64,000 nucleotides of DNA from Archegozetes longisetosus (Eukaryota > Arthropoda > Arachnida > Sarcoptiformes > Trhypochthoniidae), in contig JAEMBT020000009.1 in NCBI GenBank assembly GCA_018873245.2, forward strand, positions 5,929,180 through 5,993,179. Direction: 5' to 3'. This document shows, in pieces, positions 36,041 to 48,659 of the stretch. The position numbers were made by a program, and so were the translations under genes. Each line of letters starts with the position of its first letter. Positions within the stretch are counted from its first letter, which is position 1. The notes below the pieces were generated by a model, which did not search any database, was not told the origin of the DNA, and saw nothing but the letters and a program-made list of their open reading frames with translations.

Positions 36041-39026
36041 ATTGCTTGTAAAGCTTATCATTGAATGAAACTGTTGAATTATATGACCATTTTCTAAAAT
36101 AACTTGAATTGTTTAGTTTTACAAGGTGTTTCATTCTTATTTTGACATTTTGAGTTAATTATTGTAATTACTATGTAAAACTTTTATTAGTTGTTTTTTC
36201 TAATCAAAATTAGTTATAAATAATGCTTTATAACTAAAAAGTTGCTGAGATCTAATGCTTCGCAAGATATTTGGCACTTTTACGATCAAGCTATTGTTTT
36301 ATCTCAAAAGTTCTTGTACTTTAGCAGTTTCACAATAAACTACTCATAAATCTGGCATTGACTGATGCTTTTAAGAACTTACTCTCATTTACTGCCAATA
36401 AGAATGTGATAATTGGATTTTCTTTTCACAGACAAAGTTGTTATCTCAAGTTCAAATATAGTCTGCGTTCGCTTTTATTGCTCACATATCAAAATGTAGA
36501 GTTTCTTGTTATAGGGTAGACACTATTTCAATGTGGTCTTTTGTTTCTAGTTATTTTTTCATAACAAAACCAATTCCCAAACTTAGATTAAACCTATTGA
36601 AAAAGCTTTTTCGAAATGTTTCAATTTTATATTTTAGGTATATTTGTCAAAATGGTTAAACTAGACTTTACTTGGCCAGAGGTTTCAAACAAAATTCACA
36701 TAAATACCTATACTATCACGCGAAATGAATGAATATGAAGGAATTTTTTGTGACAAATAAAGTTAGGTTCTCTACTAGAATAAGCGTATGAGCGTGTCAA
36801 CCTAACTGATACGAAAATAATAAACATAAGCAAACTATATGCAAAGCGACCTAAAGAATTCTTGCCTAAGTTGATTGTTGCGTTGATATCCAAGATTTTA
36901 TTGAGAAATTCCATTTTACGTGTTGCTCATAATGTTGTTTCAATAGACAACATAAAGTTAAATATCTGTAAAACTACTTTTTTGAGTAAAAAGATTCTTT
37001 CATGTAAGCGATTAGTTCATGATATATGAATATATGCGAATTTATCTAAAATTCCTGACCGCGCAAAGTTTAGTCGAACCTGTAAAACCGATACAACTTT
37101 TATCATTGCAGATTGAGCTTAATTTATGGATAAGACTGAGTGTTGGCGCCAAAAATTCATTGATTATACGAGAAATTTTGCCAATCAAATGGTTGTTTGT
37201 TTTCAAGTTTCATACAATCACAATTTGATTATTAATAAGGTATTATTAGTAGAGTGATTAGATAAATAAATATTTATGAGACAAAATTCTATTGAAGTAC
37301 ACTTCAAATCCAATGTTATATCTGCAAAGTTTTATTCGAAAAAAATAAGAAACCCTTGATAAAAGCATTTCATAATTATAATTATATGACATCTGCTCCT
37401 GATAAACTCACTTTCATTTTTATAATTTTGTATGAAAAATAAATAGTTTCTCTTTTAGAAATTTTTTTCCGTTGAATTTTAGAACAAAATTCTATATCAC
37501 ATTCAGAATTTTTTGAAATCACATGTAAATGACTAATGTTTATAAGTTGCAATTTTTTATGAGAATTTTTTATTACTTAACTTAAATAATTGATAAATAA
37601 TGAGTTCAACAATACAGAAAAAAATTAACATTCGATGAGAACGTGCTCAAGACTGAAGTCATACTTCAATCCAAAAGTTAGACACTTGACACTTCAAATA
37701 GCAAGTTTATAATTATGATGATAGCGATATAGCTAATGAAAGTGTTATTGAACAAGAAGTGTACTAATCTAACACATTTTAATATAATGATGTGTGTATT
37801 TGATTGAGCAATCTACGTTATCTGATATTATGCCAATAAATTGTAAACTTTGAATTGGGAAGTATCTCATTAATTTTCATATACATTCATTGATGCAATT
37901 TATACTCAATTGCTACTCGAATTATAGTAATTATATTTTTCTGATTTAAGTTCCAAAAAATAATATGTTTACTAAATACGATTTATCTAAAATTATTTTT
38001 AATTAAAATGTAAATTTACTATTAGATGAATGGATGTTATATATAATTAAATTTTTCAGAACTAGTTTATATCTAATTTATAATTTATAATAACCTATTA
38101 CATTTAAAATTATGGCAATACATTATAACCAGGTATATTTATTAGTTAACAATCAGGCCATCGAGGATTCAATCCCCAGATTTTTTTAATAACCAAAACT
38201 TATAAAATTATTATTTATTCTAGGTTCAACTTTAACTTTTAGTTAGTTTTTTATTTGATTTGGCTTGAACAGCTGACCTTACTGTTGCATTCATTTTTAA
38301 TCAGAGTGTACAATTTACTCCGAGTAGTTTTCCCTTAATCCCTGATGCGTACAGATCAACAATTAGGGACAGTTGAAAAATTTAATAGTTTTATGCAGAG
38401 GACTATAGAAAATATTAACCCAAATTTTATGAGTAAAACCAACACTTGATTGATAATGAAAACTTATATTTATTGTCTGACATATTTTGATTTTTTAATT
38501 AAAAAGTGCATTAATCATATGATTAACAGTGGTAGTTGGGTCGTTCAATACATTAAAATGAAATGATTCATGTATTAATTTTGATGCGTATTCATAAGTA
38601 ACACAATGTGTGACCAAAGCCTTGAAATTTTGCTCTTCACCCATCAGTTTGGGATTGATAAAGGAAAACTATTCGATCATAGCTGTGCATATGTATAATT
38701 CACATTTTTCATATAATTGATAGATATTGGGTGCAAAAGTTTATAAAATATCTATCACTCGATGAGCACAAGTTCAATAGTAAGGTCATATTCAAGTCTT
38801 CAAAACTTTAATCTTAGCATTTCGAGAAACAGTTCTATAACTATGACTATGGCAGTGATAGGCGATTGAGAGGCGTATTAATGTTCAAGTATAACACTAT
38901 CAATAAATGTAGAGTATTTTCTAATACACTTTAATCTATAAAAAAGTGCAAAATTATCTAATGATAGCTAATTTGAATTCAAAAAAGGTTCAACGTTACA
39001 TCATTCAGAAGTTTTTGCGAGTTATC
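36041..39026. other. intergenic DNA, no gene seen
   Basis: AT-rich, 3 kb. Short frames at 36708-36914 and 37019-37228 have no domain or splice context. A tRNA-like patch near 38140-38190 was examined and rejected. No transposon ends recognised. Confidence 0.45.
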
Positions 39027-40709
39027 TTAAGCCTCTCTAGAGGTGTCGTGATGTATCTCAATGAGCATTAGATAAAGCCACGCCCCGACCAAACCTCCTA
39101 AATGCGGACCAATTAGACCTCCAATCAGCCAATAAAGGTTATGCAATGGGCTGAAATTAGTATTAATAAAAAATATCACGTAAGCACAGACTCCAAGTAC
39201 AGTCGTGTTAAGTGATAAAGACGCTTTTTGAGAAATTTATACCTGAAAACATCACTTCCATATCCAACCATTATCAGAAATATTCTTGCAGATAAATCTC
39301 GAGCTGGATTTAGAGCAGCTCCACAATTAAGACCGAACGATATGATTATTCCGCATAGAGTTAGACCAACAAATATTGGTACCCCACATAAAGGCATGTT
39401 GAGATTTCTTGTGTCGGTTAAGCACATGATTGCGAATATAAGAATTCCAGCGCATATAGTCTAAATTTTCGAAAAATTCATTATTCAAAAGGTGTCATCT
39501 ATCATAAGTCCTGAATGAAAATATTTCGAGTTTTCTTCTCATGTTTAATGAACAATAGAATAATTATTTTAATTAGGTTCTCAATTAGAAGCAGTAAGTA
39601 TAAAAATTTCTAACCTGACTGAATAAAATTTCGAAATAATTGTTTTACTAGTGGTGAAAATATCACTGAAGGTTATTTTTACAAATCTGAAGTTAGTTTC
39701 TACCTGGTCTAAAAGAGCTCCTGCAAGGGAAGTGGTCGGATGCGGGAAAGTTGTGAATATCTGTCCTGTGCTTGTAGGAGTACTAAAAGCAGATCTCGTG
39801 CCTGAGTCATAAGCATCGATAACATTATAATAATTAGAGAAAACAACTGCTGAACCGAGAAATGCGCCCAAATACTGAGCTAATAGATAGATCGGAACCT
39901 TTTTCCATGAAAACTTTTGAACAGATGCCAAACCTGAGTATACAAATTCCAAAATAAATTGATTATTCCTTTTTAAAAACCTAGTTTTCGGTTTTAAGTC
40001 CGAGTAAGAATGAACTTTCCTCCAAAGAGGTAGTCCCAGAGGTATAGATATCTAAATCTAATGGTTTTCCTTCACCAGTTCTGAATTCAGATCTCTTGCT
40101 CTCTAATTTTTTGTCATCTTTAATAAGATAGCTAACAGAAATAATGCATTGTTGAGTCCTAAATACTAAGGCATTTAAACATCTTCGGATCGCTATACCT
40201 CTAGAACTACTTTGCGATAAAAAGTTCCCTCTTGTTCAGTCTTAAAGCCCAATTCAAAATTTGTTCCAAAACTCTTTTCTTAATCGAAAGATCACTTACC
40301 TAATGTCACAATAGGATTGACGTGTCCTCCTATTAAGCATACGTTCATTAAATAAAGTGCTTAATTATTTTCAACTTCAAAATTAAGTGATTTAATGAAA
40401 AGTCTGAACTTACCAGAAATCTTAGCGCTGACCAAAACACCCAAAAATAACCCAATACATGCACCGAAACCGGCACCGAAAATATCTCCTGTACCGCTAT
40501 GGCCTTTCAGAGTATAGACTGCACCTGCTCCGGTAGCCATAAGCTATTTGGAAAATTGATGATTGAATTTTTAAGTGAAAATTTTTTCTTATGCGAAACT
40601 TTATTACATTGAGCAAAAAAGTTCCGATAAATTCGGCGAACGCTTCCTTGACTGTATGTCTCTTTGTCCGACAGCTCTTCAATATTGTATATGGGATGTT
40701 ATCTTTCAT
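39027..40709 (-). CDS. aquaglyceroporin (277 aa, 6 exons)
   Basis: Exons on the minus strand: 40709-40608, 40543-40414, 40329-40300, 39933-39704, 39460-39243 and 39150-39027. Phases match and the total is 834 nt. The product is a MIP-family channel for water and probably glycerol or other small solutes in the plasma membrane. It starts at an ATG and enters TM1 with A-F-A-E-F-I-G-T-F. The first pore loop reads G-G-H-V-N-P-I-V-T-L, so the usual NPA is NPI. The second reads A-L-N-P-A-R-D, and the Asp after NPAR marks the aquaglyceroporin branch. The end matches the family's last helix (Y-W-L-I-G-G-L-I-G-P) and closes with E-I-H-H. The first pore motif is encoded by a 30-nt micro-exon. Length is normal. 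No lesions. Confidence 0.9.
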
Positions 40710-42704
40710 TATGAAAACTTTTTTAAACTTTTCGTATAAAGACTTACGAGAAAAATTTATAAAAGTTTACTAGAGCTAATGATGTGCTCAATTAGGTTTG
40801 TGAGTTATCATGAAAAAGTCTTACTTTTAATAGTGTCTTCCTAAGTGATCAGTATTATCTGATACTTGTACTTCGAGCTCGACGTTCAGTTATACAGGCA
40901 CTTATGGAGTAGACTCCAAGTTATCAGTGACAGAAGATTATTATAATAACATTATTTGATTAATGACTATCAAATACAAAATAATTTTACTGGCACTTCA
41001 ATTCTAGAGTTTCGACAAGTAGGCTTTTGATTCTAGACTTCAGTCTAATTGCTAATCTATTACCTAAAAGTTTCTGCATTGGAAAAAATGTTTTTCCAAA
41101 CAGTTGCATAATGTATCTGAAAGGTGTTAGAAAAGACTTGTAACTACGGGAGCCAACCGTCCCGGTTCTGCCGGAACAGTTCTGAAATGAAGAAATTTGT
41201 CCTATGTCCTGGAATGAGCTGAATTTTAATTATTTTCTTTAAAGATTATGAAACTTCATTTTTATTTAAACTATTTAAAAGAAAATTCATCTGATTTATA
41301 AGACATTTAAGTATTTGCCAATAAAAAATTGCTGAAATAAAGTTATTGTTAATGCTAAGTCCTAATGGGTATATCTCCAAAAGGAATTAAGAACTGAAAA
41401 TTTAAATATTGCGAATGGCATTGAATGCAAGTATAAAGTATTGAATCTTAAAACTGAATTGAAAGTGATGGGAAGCACAAAATATTAATCTCTAACTCTA
41501 TCAAGCCAATTATAACTTTAATCTCTAAATTCCCTATAGTTTTGCATACCCAAAAGTGTACTAAATTTTGTCCTTCATTCATTAATTTGACTTTTGAAAG
41601 ACCTGCTGAAACTTAAACTATTAATTTATTTTATGAGTTATTTTAACTTCAACTCATTTAAGCTCATAATAAATAAAATATTTTTTTGTAAAATTATGCT
41701 TTATTCCTTCTATGCATTATGAAATTTTTCATAAAATATATACTTTGGTCCCCTCTTGCACTTATTTGTCCCGTTTTGGATCAGCTCAAAGGTGGCATCA
41801 GTACTTGCAACCCTATCTACAGGGGAAATAGTAATAAAATATGATAGACTTCGTTTTTGAATTTAAAAAGATATATAAGAATTGACTTAATTAATTAATT
41901 AATTAAACATTCTGATTGTTTTTCTCATCATAAGATTATTAAAATTACTTAATTAAACGATCATTGTTTGATTGAAAAGCACTCAATATTTCGAATAACT
42001 AAAGAACTACTTAAGTGAAAACTATGAAATTTTTTATCCTTATCTGTTTTTAAATTTTTAAAATTCTATAATAAAAAATATTTTATTCCATCTTGGGTTT
42101 TGTCTGTAAACAGAAGGGTAAGTCTTTTTGATCGCTCTGCGTAACTTGTTTAAAAAGTACTAACTCAGAAGATCAGATCGAGAAGCAAGCGGAAAAGTTA
42201 TTAAAAGTTTTCGATATTTTTCTTATTATTTAAAATTCTTGTGTTGAAAAATATGCGTTATCAGTACTATGAAGTTAAAAATCAGCAATTCATATGATTT
42301 TAGGCTATTTTGCAATGAAACTTGATTGCCTTGAATATTATAAGATATAATATCAGAAAAATAATCAAAAACTTTCAATTATGGTAACCTCATATTTATA
42401 TTCTTGCGATTAAACAATAGCCCTAAAGTAGCGCAATTTCAGCTATGAAGTAATCATTAATGAGAAATTTCGCAACTAAAATATAAAAATACTAGGATAA
42501 AACTACAAAATCAATGCCACGATTAATAAGTAACAATTTTTTGACCAAAATAATCATTACTATTAACGCCCCATGTATATCACGATTGAATCTCATGATA
42601 AAAAATTCATATAAAATCTAGTGACAAATTTGATATAATATGAGAACAGCTTAATTAATTTAAATCTAAAACTCTCCTGCCACTAAAGATCTGATAACTA
42701 AATA
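40710..42704. other. intergenic DNA between aquaporin and DOMON genes
   Basis: The two genes are divergent, so this 2 kb should hold both promoters, but no convincing core motifs were found. It has a short (TTAA)n run at 41887-41905. No other feature seen. Confidence 0.4.
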
Positions 42705-43394
42705 ATGGCGTCGAATTGGGTCATAATTTTGGGCTTAATATCGATTTTAGCGAATGTGAAACTTTCCCGACAAGATCTTTCCAATACTTACAACGAATGC
42801 AGTCATAACACAACACGATGTTTCGGACAACCGCATGAATGCGAGTCAACCAAATCATGTAAGGTCTTGTTATCAGTGAAGCCTACCTCAAATGGTGCAG
42901 ATTTTCAGCTTTTCTGGATATATGACCCGAAAAGTGCTGATCGTTGGGCCGCTGCTGCACTTTCAACTGACACCTCAATGGGTGATGATTCGGTGACTGA
43001 ATGCATTATTTGGAAAAATAATACGGTGACCGCCAGGCAAGGTCTGACTTATGCGGGTGTAAGTGAAGAAGATTATGGTGTGAAGACAGTTGAACCTGTC
43101 AGTGGTATCACTGGTCAAAAGGGAAGCTTCAGTGGAGGCATTGTCAGCTGTAGCTGGAGTCGAGCTGTTGATACAAAGGTTAAAAATCTTGACTTTAATA
43201 TTCGCGATAAAAAGTATTTTATTCTTATGGCTTATGGACCTATTAATGGAGGTATGATTTGATTTGATTTATGTCCTTTGATTCTTGAGGTTTTACTGAT
43301 TATTCTTTTTAATATTGAAGCTGAACTCGAAGGTCATGGAAACAATTTCTATTACTCGCTACAACCTGTTTTTCTTGCAAAGCCTATGCATTAG
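42705..43394 (+). CDS. secreted DOMON-domain protein (206 aa)
   Basis: Exons 42705-43251 and 43321-43394 join in phase 1, 621 nt. A signal peptide (about 1-20) precedes a single DOMON domain (about 30-195). It has the paired-Cys start (N-E-C..R-C-F-G..E-C..S-C), W-A-A-A-A-L-S-T-D near 90, M-G-D-D-S-V-T-E-C, a basic late strand (C-S-W-S-R), and F-N-I-R-D-K-K-Y-F-I-L-M-A-Y-G-P. DOMON domains bind haem or sugars. Related arthropod proteins join the domain to cytochrome b561 helices (ferric-chelate reductase 1-like), but this gene stops after the domain, so it would be soluble and extracellular. The ligand cannot be told. No lesions. Confidence 0.82.
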
Positions 43395-44214
43395 TTCGTG
43401 ATTGAAAATAATATTCATTTATTTTAGCTAAAATAATTTGATAATGTGACAAAGAAATTACAGCCTGTATTAGCTCACGAATAAATTTGAAACTTGAACA
43501 AATAAATTACACAGCAAAAGATCAAATTTATTATTAATCATAAACAACATTGAATTTTTATAATCATATAATTTAAATAGAACTTTCTCCAATTCTAATA
43601 TTGAATTAATTGACTAATAAATCATATTTGATTTTAAAGATTGTTCATATTTGAATAGAATTATGTAAAAACTTCCTGAGAAATGATTATAATAAAAATA
43701 TTTGTTTCTCAAAATAGTTTCACCAATATGTGTAAAAATTAAAGTATATTACTATTTGGCAAAATTTTCTAACAAACAATCTTAATAGTTGTGAAAATAA
43801 TTCGCAACAATTTAAAACTCAGTAAGTGTTCTGAGGCTTGAATAGCTAGTAAATTAAAATTTGAGTTTAAATTGAAAGCTGTAGTTAGTTAATCATGTGA
43901 TATTTGTATTTTAGCAATTAAAATGAAAGCTTTTGAATCGCTGTAGAATGCAATCTCTAACTGAACATAATTTTTATGTGAATTATGAATTTCGAGCAGT
44001 TGAGCATGACCGGTTAATATTTTACAAAATGAGAAATACTCACGGGTCAGTAGTATTCATAGATATATATGTAATTGTTGATAAATGAAATTGAATCCTA
44101 GAGAAGACACGGCTAATCCAGATCTAGTCACATTTCTTTATTATATTATTTACTATAATTTTAAGGTTTATTCTATTATCTAAGCGACAATTCAGATTTC
44201 TGTGTGAAAATCCT
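43395..44214. other. 3' flank of the DOMON gene
   Basis: AT-rich DNA with no recognised gene or mobile element. Confidence 0.4.
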
Positions 44215-44455
44215 TAAAAATCCTTAAAACTGTTAAAATTCTATAAAGGTTAATATTACTGTTACTTGAGATAAATTGTGCAAAATATATAAAAAACACA
44301 GCCAATATGTTGTTCTATATTACAAACTAATAAATTGTACTTTTATCCGTTTATATCTCAATCGTTTCTTCTATTTTTTATAATAAAACAAAAGATTGAA
44401 ATTAGATAAAAGCTACTATTGTTGAAAATATAATAAATATTGATTCCAGAACTTA
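44215..44455. repeat. dispersed repeat, copy 2 (pairs with 16035-16312)
   Basis: Same-orientation match to the repeat at 16 kb, ending with the shared 'ataataaatattgatt' block. It lies just before a hAT MITE. Confidence 0.6.
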
Positions 44456-44482
44456 AGATAAGTATTTTTAGCCTCTGGTAAT

Positions 44483-44985
44483 TAGGGTGACTACCTCTGG
44501 CTTGTCTCATGACGGAACAAAAATATCAATTTTAAATTTTTAAAAATAAAAATGCCGCTTTTATTAGCCATTACAAATATTTAGGTGTCAAACAATACAT
44601 TCTAATATTAAAACATTGAAAATTATTAGTCATGATTGATTTCAAAGGTATAATTTTTGTTAGAAATGGCATCTTTCAAAGGTTATTCAAAAGTAACAAA
44701 TACTGGTTTATATCAGATATAAGTCAAGGCAGAAAAGATTAATTCTATAGCTTTTGGTTTTAAACCACAAATGTTCAAAACATTAAACTGAGTTTCCTAA
44801 TCCCTTATCATTTAAAAAAATTCGATTGAATTTCTAAGAAATATTTTTCTAAACATTTTTCAAAATTAAGATTGAAAAGAGGGACAGCTAATTTTCCCGC
44901 CGAGAGTTTTTGGTCTGATGGAATTTCTGTCTTTTATTTTAAAGACGGGACTGTCCCGTCAAAAACGAGATGGGTGGTCAACCTA
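44483..44985. mobile_element. hAT-type MITE, complete copy
   Basis: The left end is TAGGGTGACTACC and the right end inverted is TAGGTTGACCACC. Flanking 8-mers are CTGGTAAT (44475-44482) and CTGGTAAC (44986-44993), a one-mismatch target duplication. The second copy at 55796-56185 keeps the left 390 bp. No transposase frame. Confidence 0.8.
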
Positions 44986-44993
44986 CTGGTAAC

Positions 44994-47250
44994 GCGTCTT
45001 GATTATGGAGCTCGATCCGGCACGGAATAAGATCCATTATTATAAATTTAATGATTAATTCTATTACTACTAAGTTACATTGAGAAAAAGATGAATATTG
45101 TGAACAAGCTTATTATGAAATCTGTTTTAAAGTTTCAAAATAGAACTCTTATAACTCAATATTTATTTTTATCATTACTTAATGATTGATATATAATTAG
45201 CTGTAAAGTTAAGAGCTTTCAATTTATGATCAAGTATATACTTGTTGATAAATAGAACAAAGTAAATCAAATACAAGATTAATATGGAATGGATGCAAAG
45301 AAGCTTTGATGCTTCGAAACTTTTACCATCAAAATTATGATCAAATCTGCATAAATTCATCTCTATACTATAAGTTTATCTTTTTATCCATTTGATTATA
45401 TAAAAACTGAGTTAATTGTCCATTACTCAAGTTTGCAATTAATGCTTTAGTTATTGTTGTACCAATTGTTTCATTCTTGTTAATGGAAGACTTTTGATTA
45501 GATTTATTTGGTAATGTATCAGTAAAGTCAAATACTGTACACAATATTGCAATAAGTTTGGAATTTCTAAAACGAAACAAAAATTGACAAAATCTCAGTG
45601 TTTTTCTATGGAAAGCACATGTTTTAATTGAGATGATGTAATTCAAAATTTTGTGCTACATATATGAAATTTGGTTCATTGTCAGCCTTTGAACGCTCAA
45701 TATGCATACAAGATTACACGATTAAAGAGCTCGTCTACCAAAGTTAGAGTCATAAACTCTAATGACCAGTACTACATGAAGTTAATAAATCTTATAATCT
45801 TTTGAATTCTTACATAAGTGAAATGAGATCTCTATGTAATCATGTTAGAATTAAGGTACGACTTTAGGACTTCTAATTTTATGTACACTTAAAAAATGGT
45901 TGGTTTTATCTTGTAAACTAATTACTTGTATTGGCTCAAAGAATTAGTTTGAAAAACGTTGAATTGCATACATGGAGTTTGTCTCACAGACTTTACTCAA
46001 TGTTATGAATTAAGAAATTTATATCGAAATAAGTCTGAACTAAACATGTTTTTTATTCAACAGATAATTTGAATTCGAGCTTTCAATACTATTCTTGAAA
46101 ACTGTTGGACTATTGGAATGATTCATGAACAGAGATTTCGATATAGTTCTGACAGTATTTTTTGGGTTTCTGTTATAGTTCAAATTATAAGCAAATTATG
46201 CCATTTCAGATATCCGGATAGTTTTTTCGACAATTGCTTTAAGCTTGAAGCATTTCTACAGTGGTTGAGCAATTTATAAATTCTTCTTATATAAAATTAC
46301 TTTCATTGGTTGAACAACTTTATAGTCGTAATATATAACTCAGTTATGTCCACTATTGAGTTTCAAAACTATTAATGAATCTCCTATAAGCAGTTACTTA
46401 TTGTATAGCGAATGATAAACGATTTTTTTAATATTTAAAGGATGACTATTTTCATGAATAAATAGATATCTTCTATTCATTTATACTGAAATAATTCCTT
46501 TAACTTGTTTAGTTTGTGAACAGAATCAAATTTTATTAAATGGTACGGCTACCAAGTCAATTTTCGTCAAATCTGGAAGATTTCAGATCAAAATGGAACC
46601 CTTATATATTGAAATTTCATGTATTGTTATACTTCATCTATAATAGTATACGCTATAAAGTTCAGGGTTTTGCTTTCTATTTATTAGATGTTTCTCATAT
46701 TAAAATAACACTGATTTAAAAAAGTCTTGAAATTTGAATTTTGAAAACACTTAGACTGAATCACTCTACACTGTATAATAACTAAATGAAACGAAAACCT
46801 TATTTTCAAGTTCATGAAAGGATTAAGTCCTGCAAAATGTTAGTAGGTTTGCAGATGTTTTATTAAGTCTTGAAAATACTTTGTTTAAGATTTAAAACGC
46901 ACTTAAGCTTTAATTTTATCTTCAATCTCCAAGAACTATTTTGTTATTCAGTAACCAAAGAGTCAAATCCGGGAGAAACCGCCTTCTGAACGACCTCAGT
47001 TCGGAAGACGGGAGAAAATTTTAAACCTGGGATTCAACCGAACAATCCGGAAGGTCTGGCACCCGTATTAAATGAACATTAAGTTAAAGGAACAAAACTC
47101 ATAATCAAGTTTTATAATAAATTCAAAAAATTTGATTATATTCTGAATAATTAAAGTAAAGATGTTATAATAGCAAAGTGTTTGTATTGAGTTTATTATA
47201 GAAGAGTGAAAGGTATGCTTTACTTCAAAAAATTATTGACTAAAAAAATA
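44994..47250. other. intergenic DNA with a GC-richer hairpin patch
   Basis: Apart from the doubtful frame at 45368-45646, no gene was found. At 46981-47014 a 13-bp imperfect stem (CCGCCTTCTGAAC with GTTCGGAAGACGG) flanks a 7-nt loop in a patch with CCGGGAG and CCGGAAGG. It may be a fragment of a mobile element. Confidence 0.4.
45368..45646 (-). CDS. unrecognised Asn/Thr/Ser-rich reading frame (doubtful)
   Basis: A 92-codon frame. Its usable part may begin after an acceptor-like TTTTAG at about 45571, giving K-L-I-A-I-L-C-T-V-F-D-F, hydrophobic like a signal peptide, followed by a polar stretch with two Asn-glycosylation-type sites. No first exon with a start codon was identified and no family is recognised. 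Confidence 0.2.
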   Translation of the reverse strand: MNYIISIKTCAFHRKTLRFCQFLFRFRNSKLIAILCTVFDFTDTLPNKSNQKSSINKNETIGTTITKALIANLSNGQLTQFLYNQMDKKINL

Positions 47251-48657
47251 TTAGGTGATTTCATAATGGACTTCAAACTTTTTGATAAGATAAAATTACG
47301 TTATTATTAACTTAAGTCATTAAGTTAATACTTCCAACTAATCACTAGTTAGTGTACTATTAAATGATGGCTCTTCAACTAATTGTGTTGATTCTTGCCG
47401 TATTGGCATTAAAAAGTATCGAGGCCCCATTTTTAGACCAACTTCGGGAAAGTGTCACTGCAAAGGACCAGCGATCATTTATAAAGTTAAGTGTATTACT
47501 GGGCACAGCTCCAAGAGTTGTTGCGACACAACTGGCAACTGCTGCTCCTCAAGGCCATTTAAGTGAAAGGCAAGTATACACCTGGTATAATGATTTTAAA
47601 GACGGAAAGCGCACAGATATAGAAAATCTATCTGGACCTGGAAGACCACGAGATGTGGTTACAGAAGAAAGTAAAGAAATGGTTAGGCAGCTGATATTGG
47701 AGAGCGAGGGAATGCGTACGGAAGATCTCTTATATGAAACTCAATTGTCTCATACAAGCTTATGGAGACTTCTCAAAGAAATCTGAGCCAGAAAAATAAA
47801 GTCCATGTGGGTCCCTCACGAATTGACCGAGAGACAACAGCAAGCAAGAATGAATATAGCAGGTAAACATCTTGCACGTTATCAAAGGGAACGTGATTTT
47901 CTGAATAAGATAATCGCCATCGATGAGACATGGATTAAATCATATGACCCACAAGAGTCTAGAGCCGCTAGTGAATGGGTATTGTCCGGACAAAAACTGT
48001 AGTTATGCGGAAATGAAAAAAAAAATTTTTTCTGAAAAATTTTTTCACCGCATTTTTTTTCTATTTGTCGTAGACCCAAGATATTAAAGGAAGAATCTCA
48101 ACAATGGAAGTGCATTATGATTTTGGCACTTTGGAAGAAGCAGTTCTTCACATACGAGATTTTACCTGAAGGAAGTACTGTTGACAGTGTCACCTATCTT
48201 AACTTCCTCGAACGTCGTGTGCTTCCCGAAGTTAATCGAAAAAAATTTGGACGTCCCATCATATTACATGACAATGTCAGACCCCATAAACATCGCATTA
48301 TTAGGGAGTTTCTGCAAGAAAAACGTTGGGAATAATCGGAGCACCCACCATATAGCCCTGATATGTCGCCGCCGGATATGGACGCTATCCATCGTATAAA
48401 GGTACCAAACAAGGGGAAGCAGTTCCAGAGTCAAGATGAGCTCAAAAGGGATTACGCAGCTGTAATTCGGGACATTAACGAAAAACACGAATCTTTGGGT
48501 ATCACGATGCTACCTGACCGCTGGAGAGCTATCACCCTTGCACGTGGCAAATATGTCGAAGATTAGTATAAAACATACTTTGATATCTTGTATCATTTCG
48601 GAAATATTTGAAAAATAATATTGAAAAAAGTTTGAAGTCCATTATGAAATCACCTAA
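47251..48657 (+). mobile_element. mariner element, complete ends, 1407 bp
   Basis: Both ends carry an identical 33-bp inverted repeat starting TTAGGTGATTTCATAATGG (47251-47283 and inverted at 48625-48657). TA dinucleotides flank it (47249-47250 and 48658-48659), the mariner target. The length is typical. Perfect TIRs suggest fairly recent movement, although its transposase gene is already broken. Confidence 0.93.
47364..48566 (+). pseudogene. mariner transposase (DD34D), three in-frame stops
   Basis: One reading frame spans the element, interrupted by stops at 47784-47786 (TGA), 48000-48002 (TAG) and 48333-48335 (TAA); all segments stay in the same frame. It has the N-terminal helix-turn-helix with G-P-G-R-P (about 85-95), a linker ending W-V-P-H-E-L-T, then I-A-I-D-E-T-W (first Asp), I-L-H-D-N (second Asp) and S-P-P-D (third Asp, 34 residues later). 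The second stop and a TGA at about 48033 lie in an insertion at 47999-48073 that looks like a 75-nt GT-AG intron. The first 20 residues after the ATG at 47364 are hydrophobic, unusual for a nuclear protein. The other two stops make the gene defective. Confidence 0.88.
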
Positions 48658-48659
48658 TA

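Noticed and set aside
36708..37228. Short frames on both strands
   Set aside because: No domain, no splice context, composition of AT-rich non-coding DNA.
38140..38190. tRNA-like sequence with 'ggattcaatcc' and a following T-run
   Set aside because: No T-arm or acceptor stem pairs and no anticodon arm can be drawn.
48181..48488. Alternative frames inside the mariner
   Set aside because: Shadows of the transposase frame, which carries the catalytic motifs.
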